A stretch of 64,000 nt of DNA from Candidatus Brevifilum fermentans (GTDB lineage: Bacteria > Chloroflexota > Anaerolineae > Anaerolineales > Villigracilaceae): positions 1 through 64,000 of the forward strand of contig CAMCQT010000007.1 of the NCBI GenBank assembly GCA_945877125.1. Reading direction: 5' to 3'. This document shows, piece after piece, positions 52,265-61,110 of the stretch. The position numbers and the translations under genes were made by a program. Position 1 is the first letter of the stretch. Each line of letters starts with the position of its first letter. The notes beneath the pieces are model-generated. The model saw nothing but the letters and a program-made list of their open reading frames with translations. It was not told the DNA's origin and did no database searches.

Positions 52265-52921
52265 ATGTTCAAACCTATTCGATGGAATACTTTTATTCGT
52301 GACTTTATTAGAATCCAAATTGGATTCCTTTTGTTTGGTCTGGCGATCACGTTGATGATCCGCGGTAATTTGGGCACGAGCGCCTGGGCTGTTTTGGAAG
52401 TGGCGCTGGCGCCGAAACTTCACATCTCGATTGGGACGATGACCGTGGTGATGGGTTTCATGGTGCTTTCGGGTGCGCTGCTGATGCGTGAAAAATTGGG
52501 ATGGGGCACGCTGGCAAATATTTTGTCCATTGGTCCGTGGGAGGATTTTTGGCTTTGGATCATTCCATCCATAAAAAATAATCTGCCGCTGCAAATTGGT
52601 ATGTTGTTGCTGTCCATCTTTTTAATGGGATTGGCAAGCGCAATCTACATCGGCGTGGATGCGGGGGCGGGGCCGCGGGACAGCATGATGCTGGCCATCA
52701 AACGCATCACAGGAATTAGCATTCGTGCGGCGCGTGCCATTATCGAGGTGACGGTTGTGTCCATCGGCTGGTGGCTGGGCGGCCCCGCAGGCGTTGGCAC
52801 TGTGATCTACGCGCTGTTGGTTGGCCCATCGGTGCAATGGGGATTTAAGATTTTCAAAGTTCAACCGCATAAGCCGATGGAGCCAGAGGTGTTTGCCGGT
52901 ATTGAAGGCGGCGCGGAGTAA
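52265..52921 (+). CDS. YczE/YitT-like membrane protein
   Basis: 218 residues with five to six hydrophobic segments. The opening FLLFGLAITLMIRGNLGTSA and the later GVDAGAGPRDSMMLAI segment are characteristic of YczE-like proteins. In Bacillus YczE is linked to bacillibactin export, but the general role is unknown. AAAAATGGAGATTT gives the Shine-Dalgarno GGAG. The LysE-type gene starts 9 nt after its stop, and that gene's -10 box overlaps this stop codon. Confidence 0.82.
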   Translation: MFKPIRWNTFIRDFIRIQIGFLLFGLAITLMIRGNLGTSAWAVLEVALAPKLHISIGTMTVVMGFMVLSGALLMREKLGWGTLANILSIGPWEDFWLWIIPSIKNNLPLQIGMLLLSIFLMGLASAIYIGVDAGAGPRDSMMLAIKRITGISIRAARAIIEVTVVSIGWWLGGPAGVGTVIYALLVGPSVQWGFKIFKVQPHKPMEPEVFAGIEGGAE

Positions 52922-52930
52922 AATTTCATT

Positions 52931-53539
52931 ATGTGGATTTACCTGCTTCAAGGCGTCGGCTATGGACTGGCTGCCGCATCTCAACCTGGTCCATTTCAGA
53001 CATATCTCATTTCGCAAACCCTGACTCGCGGCTGGAAGCACACTCTGCCCGCCGCGTTCGCTCCGCTAGTGAGCGATGGTCCGATCATTTTGCTCTGCCT
53101 GCTGGCGCTGAGTCAGGTGCCGATATGGTTGCAGAGATTTCTCTACATTGCCGGCGGGTTGTTTATTTTATATCTGGCTTACGGCACATTTAAGTCTTGG
53201 AAAAACTTTGACTTGCAAACGTCACGACCAGAATCGACGGGCGGACAAAGTGTGCTCAAAGCTGCGATGATGAACGCTCTCAGTCCCAATCCATATATTT
53301 TCTGGACACTGGTGACGGGGCCTATTTTGCTCAAGGGCTGGCGCGAAGCACCGGTCAACGGGATAGGGTTTCTCGCTGGGTTTTATGTCACCATGATCAG
53401 CAGTCTGGCGGGAATCATTCTTGTCTTTGGACTTGCGTCACGCTTCGGTCCAAAGGTGAATAAAATATTATTGGCCGTTTCTGCGATTGCCTTGTTTTGT
53501 TTCGGGTTGTATCAATTGTGGCTGGGTGTGATGGGATAG
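52931..53539 (+). CDS. LysE/RhtB-type exporter
   Basis: 202 residues with six hydrophobic segments. GLAAASQPGPFQTYLISQTL at the N-terminus and ALSPNPYIFWTLVTGPIL in the middle match the LysE superfamily of amino-acid and small-molecule exporters. Substrate unknown. TAAAAT (52919-52924) overlaps the stop codon of the preceding gene and ends 6 nt before this ATG, without Shine-Dalgarno: an internal leaderless promoter is likely. Confidence 0.88.
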   Translation: MWIYLLQGVGYGLAAASQPGPFQTYLISQTLTRGWKHTLPAAFAPLVSDGPIILLCLLALSQVPIWLQRFLYIAGGLFILYLAYGTFKSWKNFDLQTSRPESTGGQSVLKAAMMNALSPNPYIFWTLVTGPILLKGWREAPVNGIGFLAGFYVTMISSLAGIILVFGLASRFGPKVNKILLAVSAIALFCFGLYQLWLGVMG

Positions 53540-53545
53540 AAAAAA

Positions 53546-53599
53546 GTCACGTTTTAAACGTGACCTACTTAACTATAATCATTCCACTCCTTCGGAGTT
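53546..53599. repeat. Adjacent fragments of two repeat families
   Basis: GTCACGTTTTAAACGTGACCTAC (GTAGGTCACG family) followed by a 27-bp piece (53573-53599) identical in reverse to the left end of the composite element at 8839. Confidence 0.8.
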
Positions 53600-53626
53600 T
53601 CTGCGTAACATCAGCTATTAAATCAA

Positions 53627-53660
53627 AAAACCGTGCTTCCAAAATTGGAAGCACGGTTTT
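53627..53660. terminator. Bidirectional terminator
   Basis: AAAACCGTGCTTCCAA-aa-TTGGAAGCACGGTTTT, perfect. Between convergent LysE and phosphohexomutase genes. TTCATCC heptads follow at 53666-53700. Confidence 0.92.
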
Positions 53661-53709
53661 CGTTATTCATCCTTCATCCTTCATCCTTCACGCGAAGCGT
53701 TTATCCTTT

Positions 53710-55170
53710 TCACACCACGCTTTCAGCAACTGTCTTTCCGTACGCCATGAGCGATTTGATCATTTCGGCGTTTCTACCTTCGACATAAACGCGCAGGACG
53801 GGTTCCGTGCCAGACGGGCGGATGAGCAGCCACGAGTCGTCGGCCATGATGTATTTCACGCCGTCGCGCTGGCTGATCTCTTCCACTTTTTGTCCGCCGA
53901 TGACGCTTGGCGCTTTCTTGGTCAGGAATTCGGTCATCTCGGCTTTGGCTACGGGACGGCTGAGGCGCAAGTCTGCGCGCTCGTACAAGGCGGGACCCAC
54001 ATCTGCGATCAACTCATCTACCATTTCAAACAGAGATTTATTCGCAGCGGCGATCATCTCCACGATCAGCAAGCCCATGATCGGGCCGTCACCTTCGGGG
54101 ATGTGTCCCTTGAACGAGATGCCGCCAGATTCCTCACCGCCGATTAACACGTCTTCCTTCATCATGTAATCTGCAATGTGATTAAAGCCCACGGGCGTTT
54201 CATATAATTTCAAGCCGTAGCGTTTTGCCAATCGGTCGATCATGCGTGTGGTCGAAACCGTGCGGACGACTGCGCCTGTCCAGCCGCGTTTTTCAACCAG
54301 ATATTTCAACGCCAACGCCATGATCTTGTGCGGGTCTACGAAATTTCCGCGCTCATCCATCGCGCCGATGCGGTCGGCATCGCCGTCGGTGACGACGCCA
54401 AAATTACCCATGCCCGAGCTGACCGCGCTGGCCAGCGGGCCGAGATATTTGGCAATCGGTTCGGGGTGTACGCCGCCGAAGCCGGGATTCATCTCGCCGC
54501 GAATTTCTGCGATCTCACAGCCTGTGCCCTGCAAAAAGGATTTGATCACGCCGCGTCCTGAGCCGTACATCGCATCCACCACAAAACGCTGCGGATTGTC
54601 TGCGATGATGTCTGTATTGATCAATTTGTGCATGTGCTCAAAATACGCCGGCAGGGGATTGAATTTTTGGATCAAGCCCGCGTCGCGCGCCTTTTTGAAA
54701 TCCATCAAGTTGGGCCCGCGCGCCTGCTCTTCGTTGTCGTTGATATACACTTCCACGCCGCGGCATTGTTCGGGTAGCGCCGAACCGCCGAATGCACCCT
54801 TGAGTTTCAAGCCGTTATAGCGCGGCGCATTGTGTGAGGCGGTGATCATCATGCCGGCGATGGCATTGTTATGTTTGACCGCAAATGAAATTGCAGGCGT
54901 CGGCGAATCAGATTGCGCCAACAACACGGTGAATCCGTTCGCGGCAAGCACGCGCGCCACTTCGCCGGCAAAGCGGTCGGAGAGAAAACGCGTATCATAG
55001 CCGACCACGATCTTATTTTTGTCGGGGCTTTTTTCGCTGTTCGTGGATTTATCCCAATGTTCAGAAGCCACTGCGTCTGCAATGGCCTGCGTCACAATGC
55101 GGAGATTGTCGAATGTAAAACTATCTGAAATGACAGCGCGCCAGCCGTCGGTACCGAAATGAATGGGCAT
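53710..55170 (-). CDS. Phosphoglucomutase/phosphomannomutase
   Basis: 486 residues. IHFGTDGWRAV opens domain 1. ITASHNAPRYNG carries the phospho-serine, TDGDADRIG the metal site, and GGEESGGISFKGH the sugar-binding loop. The final RPSGTEPVLRVY is the phosphate-binding loop. It interconverts hexose 1- and 6-phosphates. GGAGAAAATAC is the Shine-Dalgarno for the ATG at 55170; the frame's upstream extension is translated repeat. Whether glucose or mannose phosphate is preferred cannot be read off. Confidence 0.94.
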   Translation of the reverse strand: MPIHFGTDGWRAVISDSFTFDNLRIVTQAIADAVASEHWDKSTNSEKSPDKNKIVVGYDTRFLSDRFAGEVARVLAANGFTVLLAQSDSPTPAISFAVKHNNAIAGMMITASHNAPRYNGLKLKGAFGGSALPEQCRGVEVYINDNEEQARGPNLMDFKKARDAGLIQKFNPLPAYFEHMHKLINTDIIADNPQRFVVDAMYGSGRGVIKSFLQGTGCEIAEIRGEMNPGFGGVHPEPIAKYLGPLASAVSSGMGNFGVVTDGDADRIGAMDERGNFVDPHKIMALALKYLVEKRGWTGAVVRTVSTTRMIDRLAKRYGLKLYETPVGFNHIADYMMKEDVLIGGEESGGISFKGHIPEGDGPIMGLLIVEMIAAANKSLFEMVDELIADVGPALYERADLRLSRPVAKAEMTEFLTKKAPSVIGGQKVEEISQRDGVKYIMADDSWLLIRPSGTEPVLRVYVEGRNAEMIKSLMAYGKTVAESVV

Positions 55171-55190
55171 GTATTTTCTCCAGGGGCAAA

Positions 55191-55266
55191 GATAAAGAAT
55201 GAAAGACGAAGGATAAAAGATGAATAAAATTCTCATCCCTCATTCTTCATCCTTCATCCTTATTTT
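55191..55266. repeat. Two opposed heptad arrays
   Basis: GATAAAG, AATGAAA, GACGAAG, GATAAAA, GATGAAT (55191-55225) faces CTCATCC, CTCATTC, TTCATCC, TTCATCC, TTATTTT (55232-55266). The two are roughly complementary, so the region could form a loose hairpin. The second array touches the stop codon of the DUF389 gene. Confidence 0.75.
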
Positions 55267-56628
55267 TTACGGTGTTGCAGTTGGTTCGAAGTTTGGTTCG
55301 GGCGTGGCGTAGCTGACGACTGACTCCAGCAGCCAGCCTTCCACACGTTGACTGTTGCGGGTAACAAAGACATGCAGCCACGCAACGCCGTTCACCTGAC
55401 GAAAGTCAGGATAAATTTCAACGATCGTGCCATTGTCCAAAGTCATCAAATATTTTCCGTTGGGGGTCTGCCGCAGATTTGCGCCGCCGCCTTCGCTTGC
55501 GCTAATCGCACCGGATATTGAATCTGGGACATTGGTCAACGTAACGGGTAACGTTTCTGTGGCCGGAACTGTGGCGGTAGGTGTGGATGCTGTTGGAGTT
55601 GACGAGGCTGTTGCAGTTATTGTCGCAGTGCTGGTGATCGTGACGGTGCCAACAGTCGGTGTGACCGAGGCCGTCTGCGAGATGGCCGGAGTGCTTGAGG
55701 GGCGGGGAATCTTTGTAGTTGTTGCTGTCAGGCTTGGGGTTAGGGATGGAAGCGCGGTGGCTTGCATCGTGGGTGTGGATGTGGATGTCGCAATGACTGC
55801 CGCAACTGGCGACGGGAGGCCTGTTCCCATAAAAATGATCAGAATCCCAGCGAATAGCAGGAGTGTGATTCCGCTGGCGAAAATTCCCTGCATGGTGGGG
55901 CGAAGCCGGATGGCAAAGAGGGTCAGCAAACCGAGGATGCTTGCCAGTGCAAAATGGACAGCGAAAACCAAAATACCTTGCGGCCAGATGCCCGCCACGC
56001 CAGAGCCGAGTCCAAATCCGCTGGCGTTGATGGGTAAATAAAATGCGTAGGCAATGATGACGCTTGGTAAAAAGGGTCTGTCTTCTGAACGCGCGAAGGA
56101 CGCCACCAATGTGATCGCGCCAACGGCAAGCACAGCCAGTTCAGGGATCCACAAGCGCGCGTGGATGAAAACATTGGAGAGCGTCATCGGCAGAAAAAGG
56201 CGCGCGGCAAAACCAGCCAGCAGTCCGCCGAGGAAAACGATGACCGCGCTGACGAGCAGCGCCATGATCGTTTCAAAAAGAAAGCGCGGCGAACCGGTTA
56301 AGATGGCAAGCAGAAAACCAACCCAGGGCGTCATGAGCGGCGTGACGAGAATGCCGAGTAAAAGAACGGCTTGCGAATCAAGCAGGAAGCCAAGCCCGAT
56401 GATCGCGCCGCAGACCAATGAAAACACAAATAATTCAAGGGATGGATAAGCGCGGCGCGCAAGTGCGGCGATGAGCGCGGCTTGCCCTTCGGCGTCGGCG
56501 GGGAACATCTCGCGGCGGTTGGCACGTCTGCGGCGACCGCGTGCAGCAGCGGCAGCGTTTGGGTCACGCGCAGGCGGCGGAGTTGGAGTTGGTTCGGTGG
56601 GGATAATAGGTTGGTCAGAAAAAGACAT
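55267..56628 (-). CDS. DUF389 membrane protein with C-terminal SH3b-like domain
   Basis: 453 residues. A Pro/Thr-rich and then Arg-rich N-terminus, seven or so membrane segments with LLDSQAVLLLGILVTPLMTP (DUF389 core), a Ser/Thr linker of about 110 residues (~275-385), and a C-terminal SH3b-like module (GANLRQTPNGKYLMTLDNGT ... VAWLHVFVTRNSQRVEGWLL). DUF389 proteins are of unknown function. The SH3b tail would lie outside the cell and may touch peptidoglycan. No Shine-Dalgarno match is obvious. Confidence 0.78.
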   Translation of the reverse strand: MSFSDQPIIPTEPTPTPPPARDPNAAAAARGRRRRANRREMFPADAEGQAALIAALARRAYPSLELFVFSLVCGAIIGLGFLLDSQAVLLLGILVTPLMTPWVGFLLAILTGSPRFLFETIMALLVSAVIVFLGGLLAGFAARLFLPMTLSNVFIHARLWIPELAVLAVGAITLVASFARSEDRPFLPSVIIAYAFYLPINASGFGLGSGVAGIWPQGILVFAVHFALASILGLLTLFAIRLRPTMQGIFASGITLLLFAGILIIFMGTGLPSPVAAVIATSTSTPTMQATALPSLTPSLTATTTKIPRPSSTPAISQTASVTPTVGTVTITSTATITATASSTPTASTPTATVPATETLPVTLTNVPDSISGAISASEGGGANLRQTPNGKYLMTLDNGTIVEIYPDFRQVNGVAWLHVFVTRNSQRVEGWLLESVVSYATPEPNFEPTATP

Positions 56629-56676
56629 AGGATTTTTTTATTTTGGGGCGCAGGAGTTTGCCCCTGCGTTTTGATT

Positions 56677-57147
56677 TTACTTTCTTAAACTGGCAACGAT
56701 ACGCAAAGGCTTTTCAAACAATTCCAATGCCGAAAGGATGGTCGGCGCGATCAAGTCGGCGGCGAATAAAGTTTCTTTTGCTGCGCCTTCGACAGACATG
56801 ACGCAAATTCCAAGCTGTGCGGCTTCGAGCATTTCCGCGTCGTTTGCGCCCTGCCCGATGGCCGCCACTTTTTCACTGCCCAACTTGCGGACATAATCCG
56901 CTTTTTGCAATGACTCGTCGCCTTGTGCAATTCGCACTGCGGTCAAGCCAAGCTGCTGGTCGATCACGGCTTGTTTTCCATGTGTATCTGCGGTGAGCAG
57001 ATGGATGGTTAACTTGTCACGCAGAGATGCGATCTTCTCTGCCACGCCATCCATTAATTGACCATCGATTGCCAATGTGCCGTTCACATCCATTACAAGA
57101 TGTTCGAGTTCATAATTGCCGCGTCCGGGGATCGAAAATTTAATCAT
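56677..57147 (-). CDS. Small HAD hydrolase, P-type-ATPase-like domain
   Basis: 156 residues. LVMDVNGTLAIDG has the HAD motif I with Asn in place of the usual second-position residue. LLTADTHGKQ is motif II. GQGANDAEMLEAAQLGICVM resembles the hinge of P-type ATPases (GxGxNDxxML). Soluble 'orphan' P-domain-like phosphatases of unknown role. TATAAT (57156-57161) ends 8 nt before the ATG, without Shine-Dalgarno: leaderless. Confidence 0.82.
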   Translation of the reverse strand: MIKFSIPGRGNYELEHLVMDVNGTLAIDGQLMDGVAEKIASLRDKLTIHLLTADTHGKQAVIDQQLGLTAVRIAQGDESLQKADYVRKLGSEKVAAIGQGANDAEMLEAAQLGICVMSVEGAAKETLFAADLIAPTILSALELFEKPLRIVASLRK

Positions 57148-57377
57148 CGTGTTCCATTATACAGGGGATGGATGGAGTGTGGGAGGTGTGAATTGATTTG
57201 ATGATAATTTTGAAGCCGGTAAATTATTCATACCTAAATATTTTTCTGAATGGAGGCACAAGTGGGTGGAGAGGATTACAAGTGCTTTTTACTGCCAAAC
57301 AATTAACAACCTTTTTACATTCGTGTAATAGGCTGGTAATCTGTTTCGATAATAATGGGAAAATCAAAAGGAGACAT

Positions 57378-57881
57378 ATGAAAAAAATATTATCCATCCT
57401 ATCTGTTTTTCTCATGGCGGGCTTGCTGGCAGGGAGCCTTGCACTTGTTCCTGCTTCAAATGCAATGGCGCAGGAAAATATCGAGCAGGCTTTAACAAAA
57501 GCCTACAACTTTGAACAGATCTGGCTTTCCAAACAGCAGACCGCAATTGACAAAGCCACGCAGGCTTCTGCAAAGGTGCAGGAGTTGATAGACAAAGCCT
57601 CTGCCAGCGGACTGGATGTGACTGCGTTGCAAAGTGCCATTGGTACGTTCAACGCTTCCATGTCAGGTGTAAATGCCGAACATCAAAATGCCGGCAATAT
57701 CCTTTCTGCTCATAATGGTTTCGATGAAAACGGCAACGTTGCAGACAGGCAATCTGCGCGTGATACGGTTACAAATGCGCGGCGGGCGCTTGGGAATGCA
57801 CACATGACCATGACCCAGGCAAGTTGGGCGCTGCGTGATGCAGTCACTGCCTGGAAAAATGTGAATTTTCCACAACCGTAG
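57378..57881 (+). CDS. Exported helical protein of unknown function
   Basis: 167 residues. A signal peptide (ILSILSVFLMAGLLAGSLAL...SNAMA) with cleavage near Ala29-30, then a mature part predicted as long helices rich in Ala, Gln and Lys (QQTAIDKATQASAKVQELID, ARRALGNAHMTMTQASWALR). AAAAGGAGACAT is a strong Shine-Dalgarno at the ATG used; a longer frame upstream is rejected. Co-transcribed with the lipoprotein gene 12 nt downstream. No family recognised. Confidence 0.7.
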   Translation: MKKILSILSVFLMAGLLAGSLALVPASNAMAQENIEQALTKAYNFEQIWLSKQQTAIDKATQASAKVQELIDKASASGLDVTALQSAIGTFNASMSGVNAEHQNAGNILSAHNGFDENGNVADRQSARDTVTNARRALGNAHMTMTQASWALRDAVTAWKNVNFPQP

Positions 57882-57893
57882 GAGTTTAATAAA

Positions 57894-58226
57894 ATGCGTT
57901 ATAAGACAAAAATTTTAATCATGAGTTTACTGATTGTCCTGAGTCTGGCGGCTTGCAGTCGTGAACGGCTCCGTCGAAATGAGGATACTCCTGCGCCAAC
58001 ACAAGCCGAGAGCAGGCCAGCGACAATTGACCCTGTTCAATTGGTTACTCCTACCCAGCCTGCTCAATCTCCCGTAAGCGTGGACACAGCGACTGTTTCG
58101 CCCAATTTGCCAATTCCCACCGCGCAGATGCCCGACCTAACCGACGATTTTTCGGAACTGGACAATATTCTGAAAGACCTGGATGAGATTTTGGGAAGCA
58201 CAGATACGGATATTAGCATCCCATAG
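57894..58226 (+). CDS. Small lipoprotein of unknown function
   Basis: 110 residues. Signal LIMSLLIVLSLAAC with lipobox LAAC, followed by Arg-rich, then Pro/Thr/Ala-rich sequence and an acidic C-terminal helix (DFSELDNILKDLDEILGSTD). AGGAGTTTAATAAA precedes the ATG. Partner of the exported helical protein upstream; the acidic tail could contact its basic surface, but this is a guess. Confidence 0.68.
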   Translation: MRYKTKILIMSLLIVLSLAACSRERLRRNEDTPAPTQAESRPATIDPVQLVTPTQPAQSPVSVDTATVSPNLPIPTAQMPDLTDDFSELDNILKDLDEILGSTDTDISIP

Positions 58227-58262
58227 TTAACGATTAAAATGTATAACCAAAATGTAAAGCCA

Positions 58263-58298
58263 AGTTACAGTCACCTTTAAGGTGACTGTAACTTTTTA
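58263..58298 (+). terminator. Terminator after the exported-protein pair
   Basis: AGTTACAGTCACC-tttaa-GGTGACTGTAACT followed by TTTTTA. An AC-every-7-bp heptad array continues at 58291-58313. Confidence 0.85.
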
Positions 58299-58347
58299 CT
58301 TCTCACTTCTTACTCAATTCTCTAACGCTCCTCTAACACCCCATCCC

Positions 58348-58403
58348 TTGACCAAAAACTAACTCAGTCATATAGTTCAGTCCGCTTAACTAAAAAGCGA
58401 ACT
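58348..58403 (+). promoter_or_regulatory. Promoter and candidate operator of the MarR gene
   Basis: TTGACC (58348-58353), 17 nt, TATAGT (58371-58376). Downstream of the -10 box lies TCCGCTT-aactaaa-AAGCGAA (58381-58401), an inverted repeat at the transcription start, a common place for MarR autorepression. Confidence 0.65.
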
Positions 58404-58408
58404 TAACT

Positions 58409-58858
58409 ATGACAAACACAATCCTATTTTCCCAATCCCTGCGCGCCTGGATGGATGCCTTCATGCACCGCTCCATGCGCGGCTGGAGTCACTTTGCAAA
58501 AAGCACGGGTTTATCCATGCCACAATTCAGCATTCTCATGCAACTTCATCATAAAGGTTCGTGCGGAATATCCGAGGTCAGCGAGCGTTTTGATATTTCC
58601 GCGGCGGCTGCCAGTCAACTGGTGGAGAAACTGGTGCAGGCGGGCTATCTTGACCGTGCCGAAGATCCCAGTGACCGCCGCGCCAAGTTATTGACCCTGA
58701 GCGCCAAAGGCGAAGAATTGGTGCAGCAAGGCACCGAAGAGCGCTATCGCTGGATGGATGATCTCACATCCAAGCTAAGTGTGGAGGAGCAGAAAAAGGT
58801 GGTGGAAGCATTGAACATCCTCACCAAAGCCGCGCAGACAATGGACGCGAAGAAGTAG
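58409..58858 (+). CDS. MarR family transcriptional regulator
   Basis: 149 residues. A winged-helix core (SMPQFSILMQLHHKGSCGIS, RFDISAAAASQLVEKLVQAG, DRAEDPSDRRAKLLTLSAKG) with the DxRxxR-like wing typical of MarR. Dimerising helices flank it. It most likely represses itself and the ABC exporter genes downstream, released by a drug-like ligand. Start codon spacing to the promoter leaves a short leader without a clear Shine-Dalgarno. Confidence 0.92.
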   Translation: MTNTILFSQSLRAWMDAFMHRSMRGWSHFAKSTGLSMPQFSILMQLHHKGSCGISEVSERFDISAAAASQLVEKLVQAGYLDRAEDPSDRRAKLLTLSAKGEELVQQGTEERYRWMDDLTSKLSVEEQKKVVEALNILTKAAQTMDAKK

Positions 58859-58930
58859 CATCCACAAAACATCTCTGTCTTCTGCAAACTTTCTACACAA
58901 TGATTTGATATTGTTTGAATCATACAAAAT

Positions 58931-58980
58931 GTAGTAACGACTTTAGTCGTTCGGGTAAAAGCGACTGAAGTCGCCACTAC
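58931..58980. repeat. GTAGTAACGACTTCAGTCG palindrome, copy 2
   Basis: GTAGTAACGACTTTAGTCGT / GCGACTGAAGTCGCCACTAC, arms slightly diverged, between the MarR gene and the first exporter gene. Confidence 0.85.
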
Positions 58981-59037
58981 GAAACTTTCATAAAGTATTG
59001 ATATTGTTTGAACGAAATTTATACAAGGAGTATCCCT

Positions 59038-60978
59038 TTGCAAGCAACCATGACCCAATCCAAAAAACGCGCTCCCCGCGAAAAGACATCCTTTAAGGGT
59101 ATTGGGCGCGCAATGAAATATTTGACGAACTACAAACGTCAAGCCGCGCTGCCGTATGTTTTTCTCATCATTGCCACGCTTTCGCAGTTGGCTGTACCGC
59201 ACATGATCCGCAATGTGATCGACGCGGTCACGAGCGGATTCCTCGCCAGCCAGGTTTTGTCCGCGCTGGATAAAATTCCCGCGCAATTTGTTGGCACGGC
59301 GTTGCCGAAGATTCTCGAAGCTCTCGGCTACGACTCTGCCACGACGATTGACCAACTCAAGGCGGCGCTTTCAGCGGACTTGGGAAACGCGCCGCGCGCC
59401 CTGATCACCGCCCTCGTCGCAATTGTCGGCTTTGCCCTCCTGCGCGGAATTTTCTCCTTCCTGCAAGCATTTTGGGCGGAGAAGAATTCGCAGTCGGTGG
59501 CGTATGATCTGCGAAACGATCTGTATGCCAAAATTCAGCAGTTGTCTTTTGCCTACCACGACAAAAATCAAACGGGGCAGTTGATGATCCGCGCCACGGA
59601 CGATGTTGAGAAAGTGCGTTTATTTATCGGACAGGGATTATTGCAGCTTGTCGGCGCGGTGATTTTGCTTTCGGGCACGGTCATCATTTTATTCTCGTCG
59701 AACGTTGCACTGGCGTGGACAGCCATGCCGATCCTGCCGATTGCGATTGTACTGTTCGGTGTCTTCGCCAGCCTTGCACAGCCGATGTTCGCGAAAGTTC
59801 AGCAAAAACTTTCGACTTTGAATACGGTCTTGCAGGAAAATCTGGCGGGTATCAAAGTCATCAAGTCGTTCACGCGCGAGAAGGAACAGCAGGCGAAGTT
59901 CCGCGCCGCGGCAGATGCTTCGATGGATCAATCCATCGCGGTCAATCGTTTGTTCACGTTTTTGTTCCCGCTGGTCTTCTTGATCGCCAACCTCGGTCAA
60001 GCCGCGATTTTATATGTCGGCGGCAAGCAGATCATCGTCGGCACGTTGAGCATCGGCGCATGGCAGGAATTTTCGCTCTACCTGATGTACTTGTTTTTCC
60101 CGATCATGATGTTCGGCATGATCGTCACGCAAATGGGACAAGCCGCCGCATCTGCTGACCGCATCTTTGAAATTCTGGATGCCAAGAGTGACATCGTGGA
60201 TAAGCCCAACGCGTCGAAACTGCCCGCCGTCAAAGGCAACGTGAAATTCGAAAACGTCACCTTCCGCTATGTCGGCGGCGGTGATCCTGTTTTGAAAAAC
60301 GTCACGTTTGAAGCCAAGCCAGGCGAAACGATTGCCCTGCTCGGCGCGACAGGTTCAGGCAAGACCAGCATCATCAATCTGCTGCCGCGTTTTTATGATC
60401 CAACCGAAGGACGCATCACAATTGATGGAAACGACCTGCGCGATGTGACGTTGGATTCGCTCCGCTCGCAGATCGGTATCGTGCTTCAGGAAACAACTTT
60501 GTTTAGCGGCACCATTGCCGAGAACATCGCCTTCGGCAAACCCGAAGCCACGCTCGATGAAATTCAAGCCGCCGCAAAAGCCGCAGCCGCGCACGACTTC
60601 ATCATGTCGTTCCCCGAAGGCTACAGCACCCACGTCGGTGAGCGCGGAACAACTCTCAGCGGTGGACAAAAGCAGCGGGTGGCAATCGCCCGCGCGCTGT
60701 TGCTCGATCCGCGCATTCTCATTCTCGATGACTCCACCTCCAGCGTGGATGTCGCCACCGAGTCGCACATCCAGGAGGCGCTCGAAACGTTGATGAAGGG
60801 TCGCACGTCCTTCGTCATCGCGCAGCGCATCAGCACTGTCATCAACGCCGATAAAATTCTTGTGCTCGAAAAAGGTGAAGTGGTGGCGCAAGGCAAACAC
60901 GCTCAACTCATGGAAGAAGAACCGATCTATGCTGAAATTTATAACTCGCAAATACTGGCACATGAAAATGAAAAATAA
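59038..60978 (+). CDS. ABC exporter half-transporter, subunit with degenerate ATP site
   Basis: 646 residues. A six-helix membrane domain (~20-330) with an enlarged first external loop (SGFLASQVLSALDKIPAQFV...), then a nucleotide-binding domain with GATGSGKTS (Walker A), LSGGQKQRVAIARALL (signature), and ILILDDSTSSVD, where the catalytic Glu after Walker B is Asp. That marks the non-hydrolysing site of heterodimeric exporters such as the BmrC/BmrD type. Start: AAGGAG lies 8 nt before an in-frame TTG at 59038; the nearest ATG (59050) is too far away and the ATG at 59008 precedes the Shine-Dalgarno, so TTG is preferred. Confidence 0.9.
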   Translation: MQATMTQSKKRAPREKTSFKGIGRAMKYLTNYKRQAALPYVFLIIATLSQLAVPHMIRNVIDAVTSGFLASQVLSALDKIPAQFVGTALPKILEALGYDSATTIDQLKAALSADLGNAPRALITALVAIVGFALLRGIFSFLQAFWAEKNSQSVAYDLRNDLYAKIQQLSFAYHDKNQTGQLMIRATDDVEKVRLFIGQGLLQLVGAVILLSGTVIILFSSNVALAWTAMPILPIAIVLFGVFASLAQPMFAKVQQKLSTLNTVLQENLAGIKVIKSFTREKEQQAKFRAAADASMDQSIAVNRLFTFLFPLVFLIANLGQAAILYVGGKQIIVGTLSIGAWQEFSLYLMYLFFPIMMFGMIVTQMGQAAASADRIFEILDAKSDIVDKPNASKLPAVKGNVKFENVTFRYVGGGDPVLKNVTFEAKPGETIALLGATGSGKTSIINLLPRFYDPTEGRITIDGNDLRDVTLDSLRSQIGIVLQETTLFSGTIAENIAFGKPEATLDEIQAAAKAAAAHDFIMSFPEGYSTHVGERGTTLSGGQKQRVAIARALLLDPRILILDDSTSSVDVATESHIQEALETLMKGRTSFVIAQRISTVINADKILVLEKGEVVAQGKHAQLMEEEPIYAEIYNSQILAHENEK

Positions 60979-60997
60979 CTTTAATCAAAATAATCTC

Positions 60998-61087
60998 GTC
61001 ATTGCGAGCCGCGTTTTTTGCGGCGAAGCAATCCCCAACACGGCAATCAGATTGCTTCGTCGGGAAGAGCGCCCTCCTCGCAATGAC
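60998..61087. repeat. GTCATTGCGAG palindromic repeat, copy 6
   Basis: GTCATTGCGAGCCGC / CCTCGCAATGAC with inner GCGGCGAAGCAATC / GATTGCTTCGTCG. Lies within the exporter operon between the two subunit genes. Confidence 0.87.
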
Positions 61088-61110
61088 ATGGCAACCCGTG
61101 AGGTGACACT

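Noticed and set aside
59008-59037. ATG start at 59008 for the first exporter subunit
   Set aside because: It precedes the Shine-Dalgarno AAGGAG; the in-frame TTG at 59038 fits the site better.
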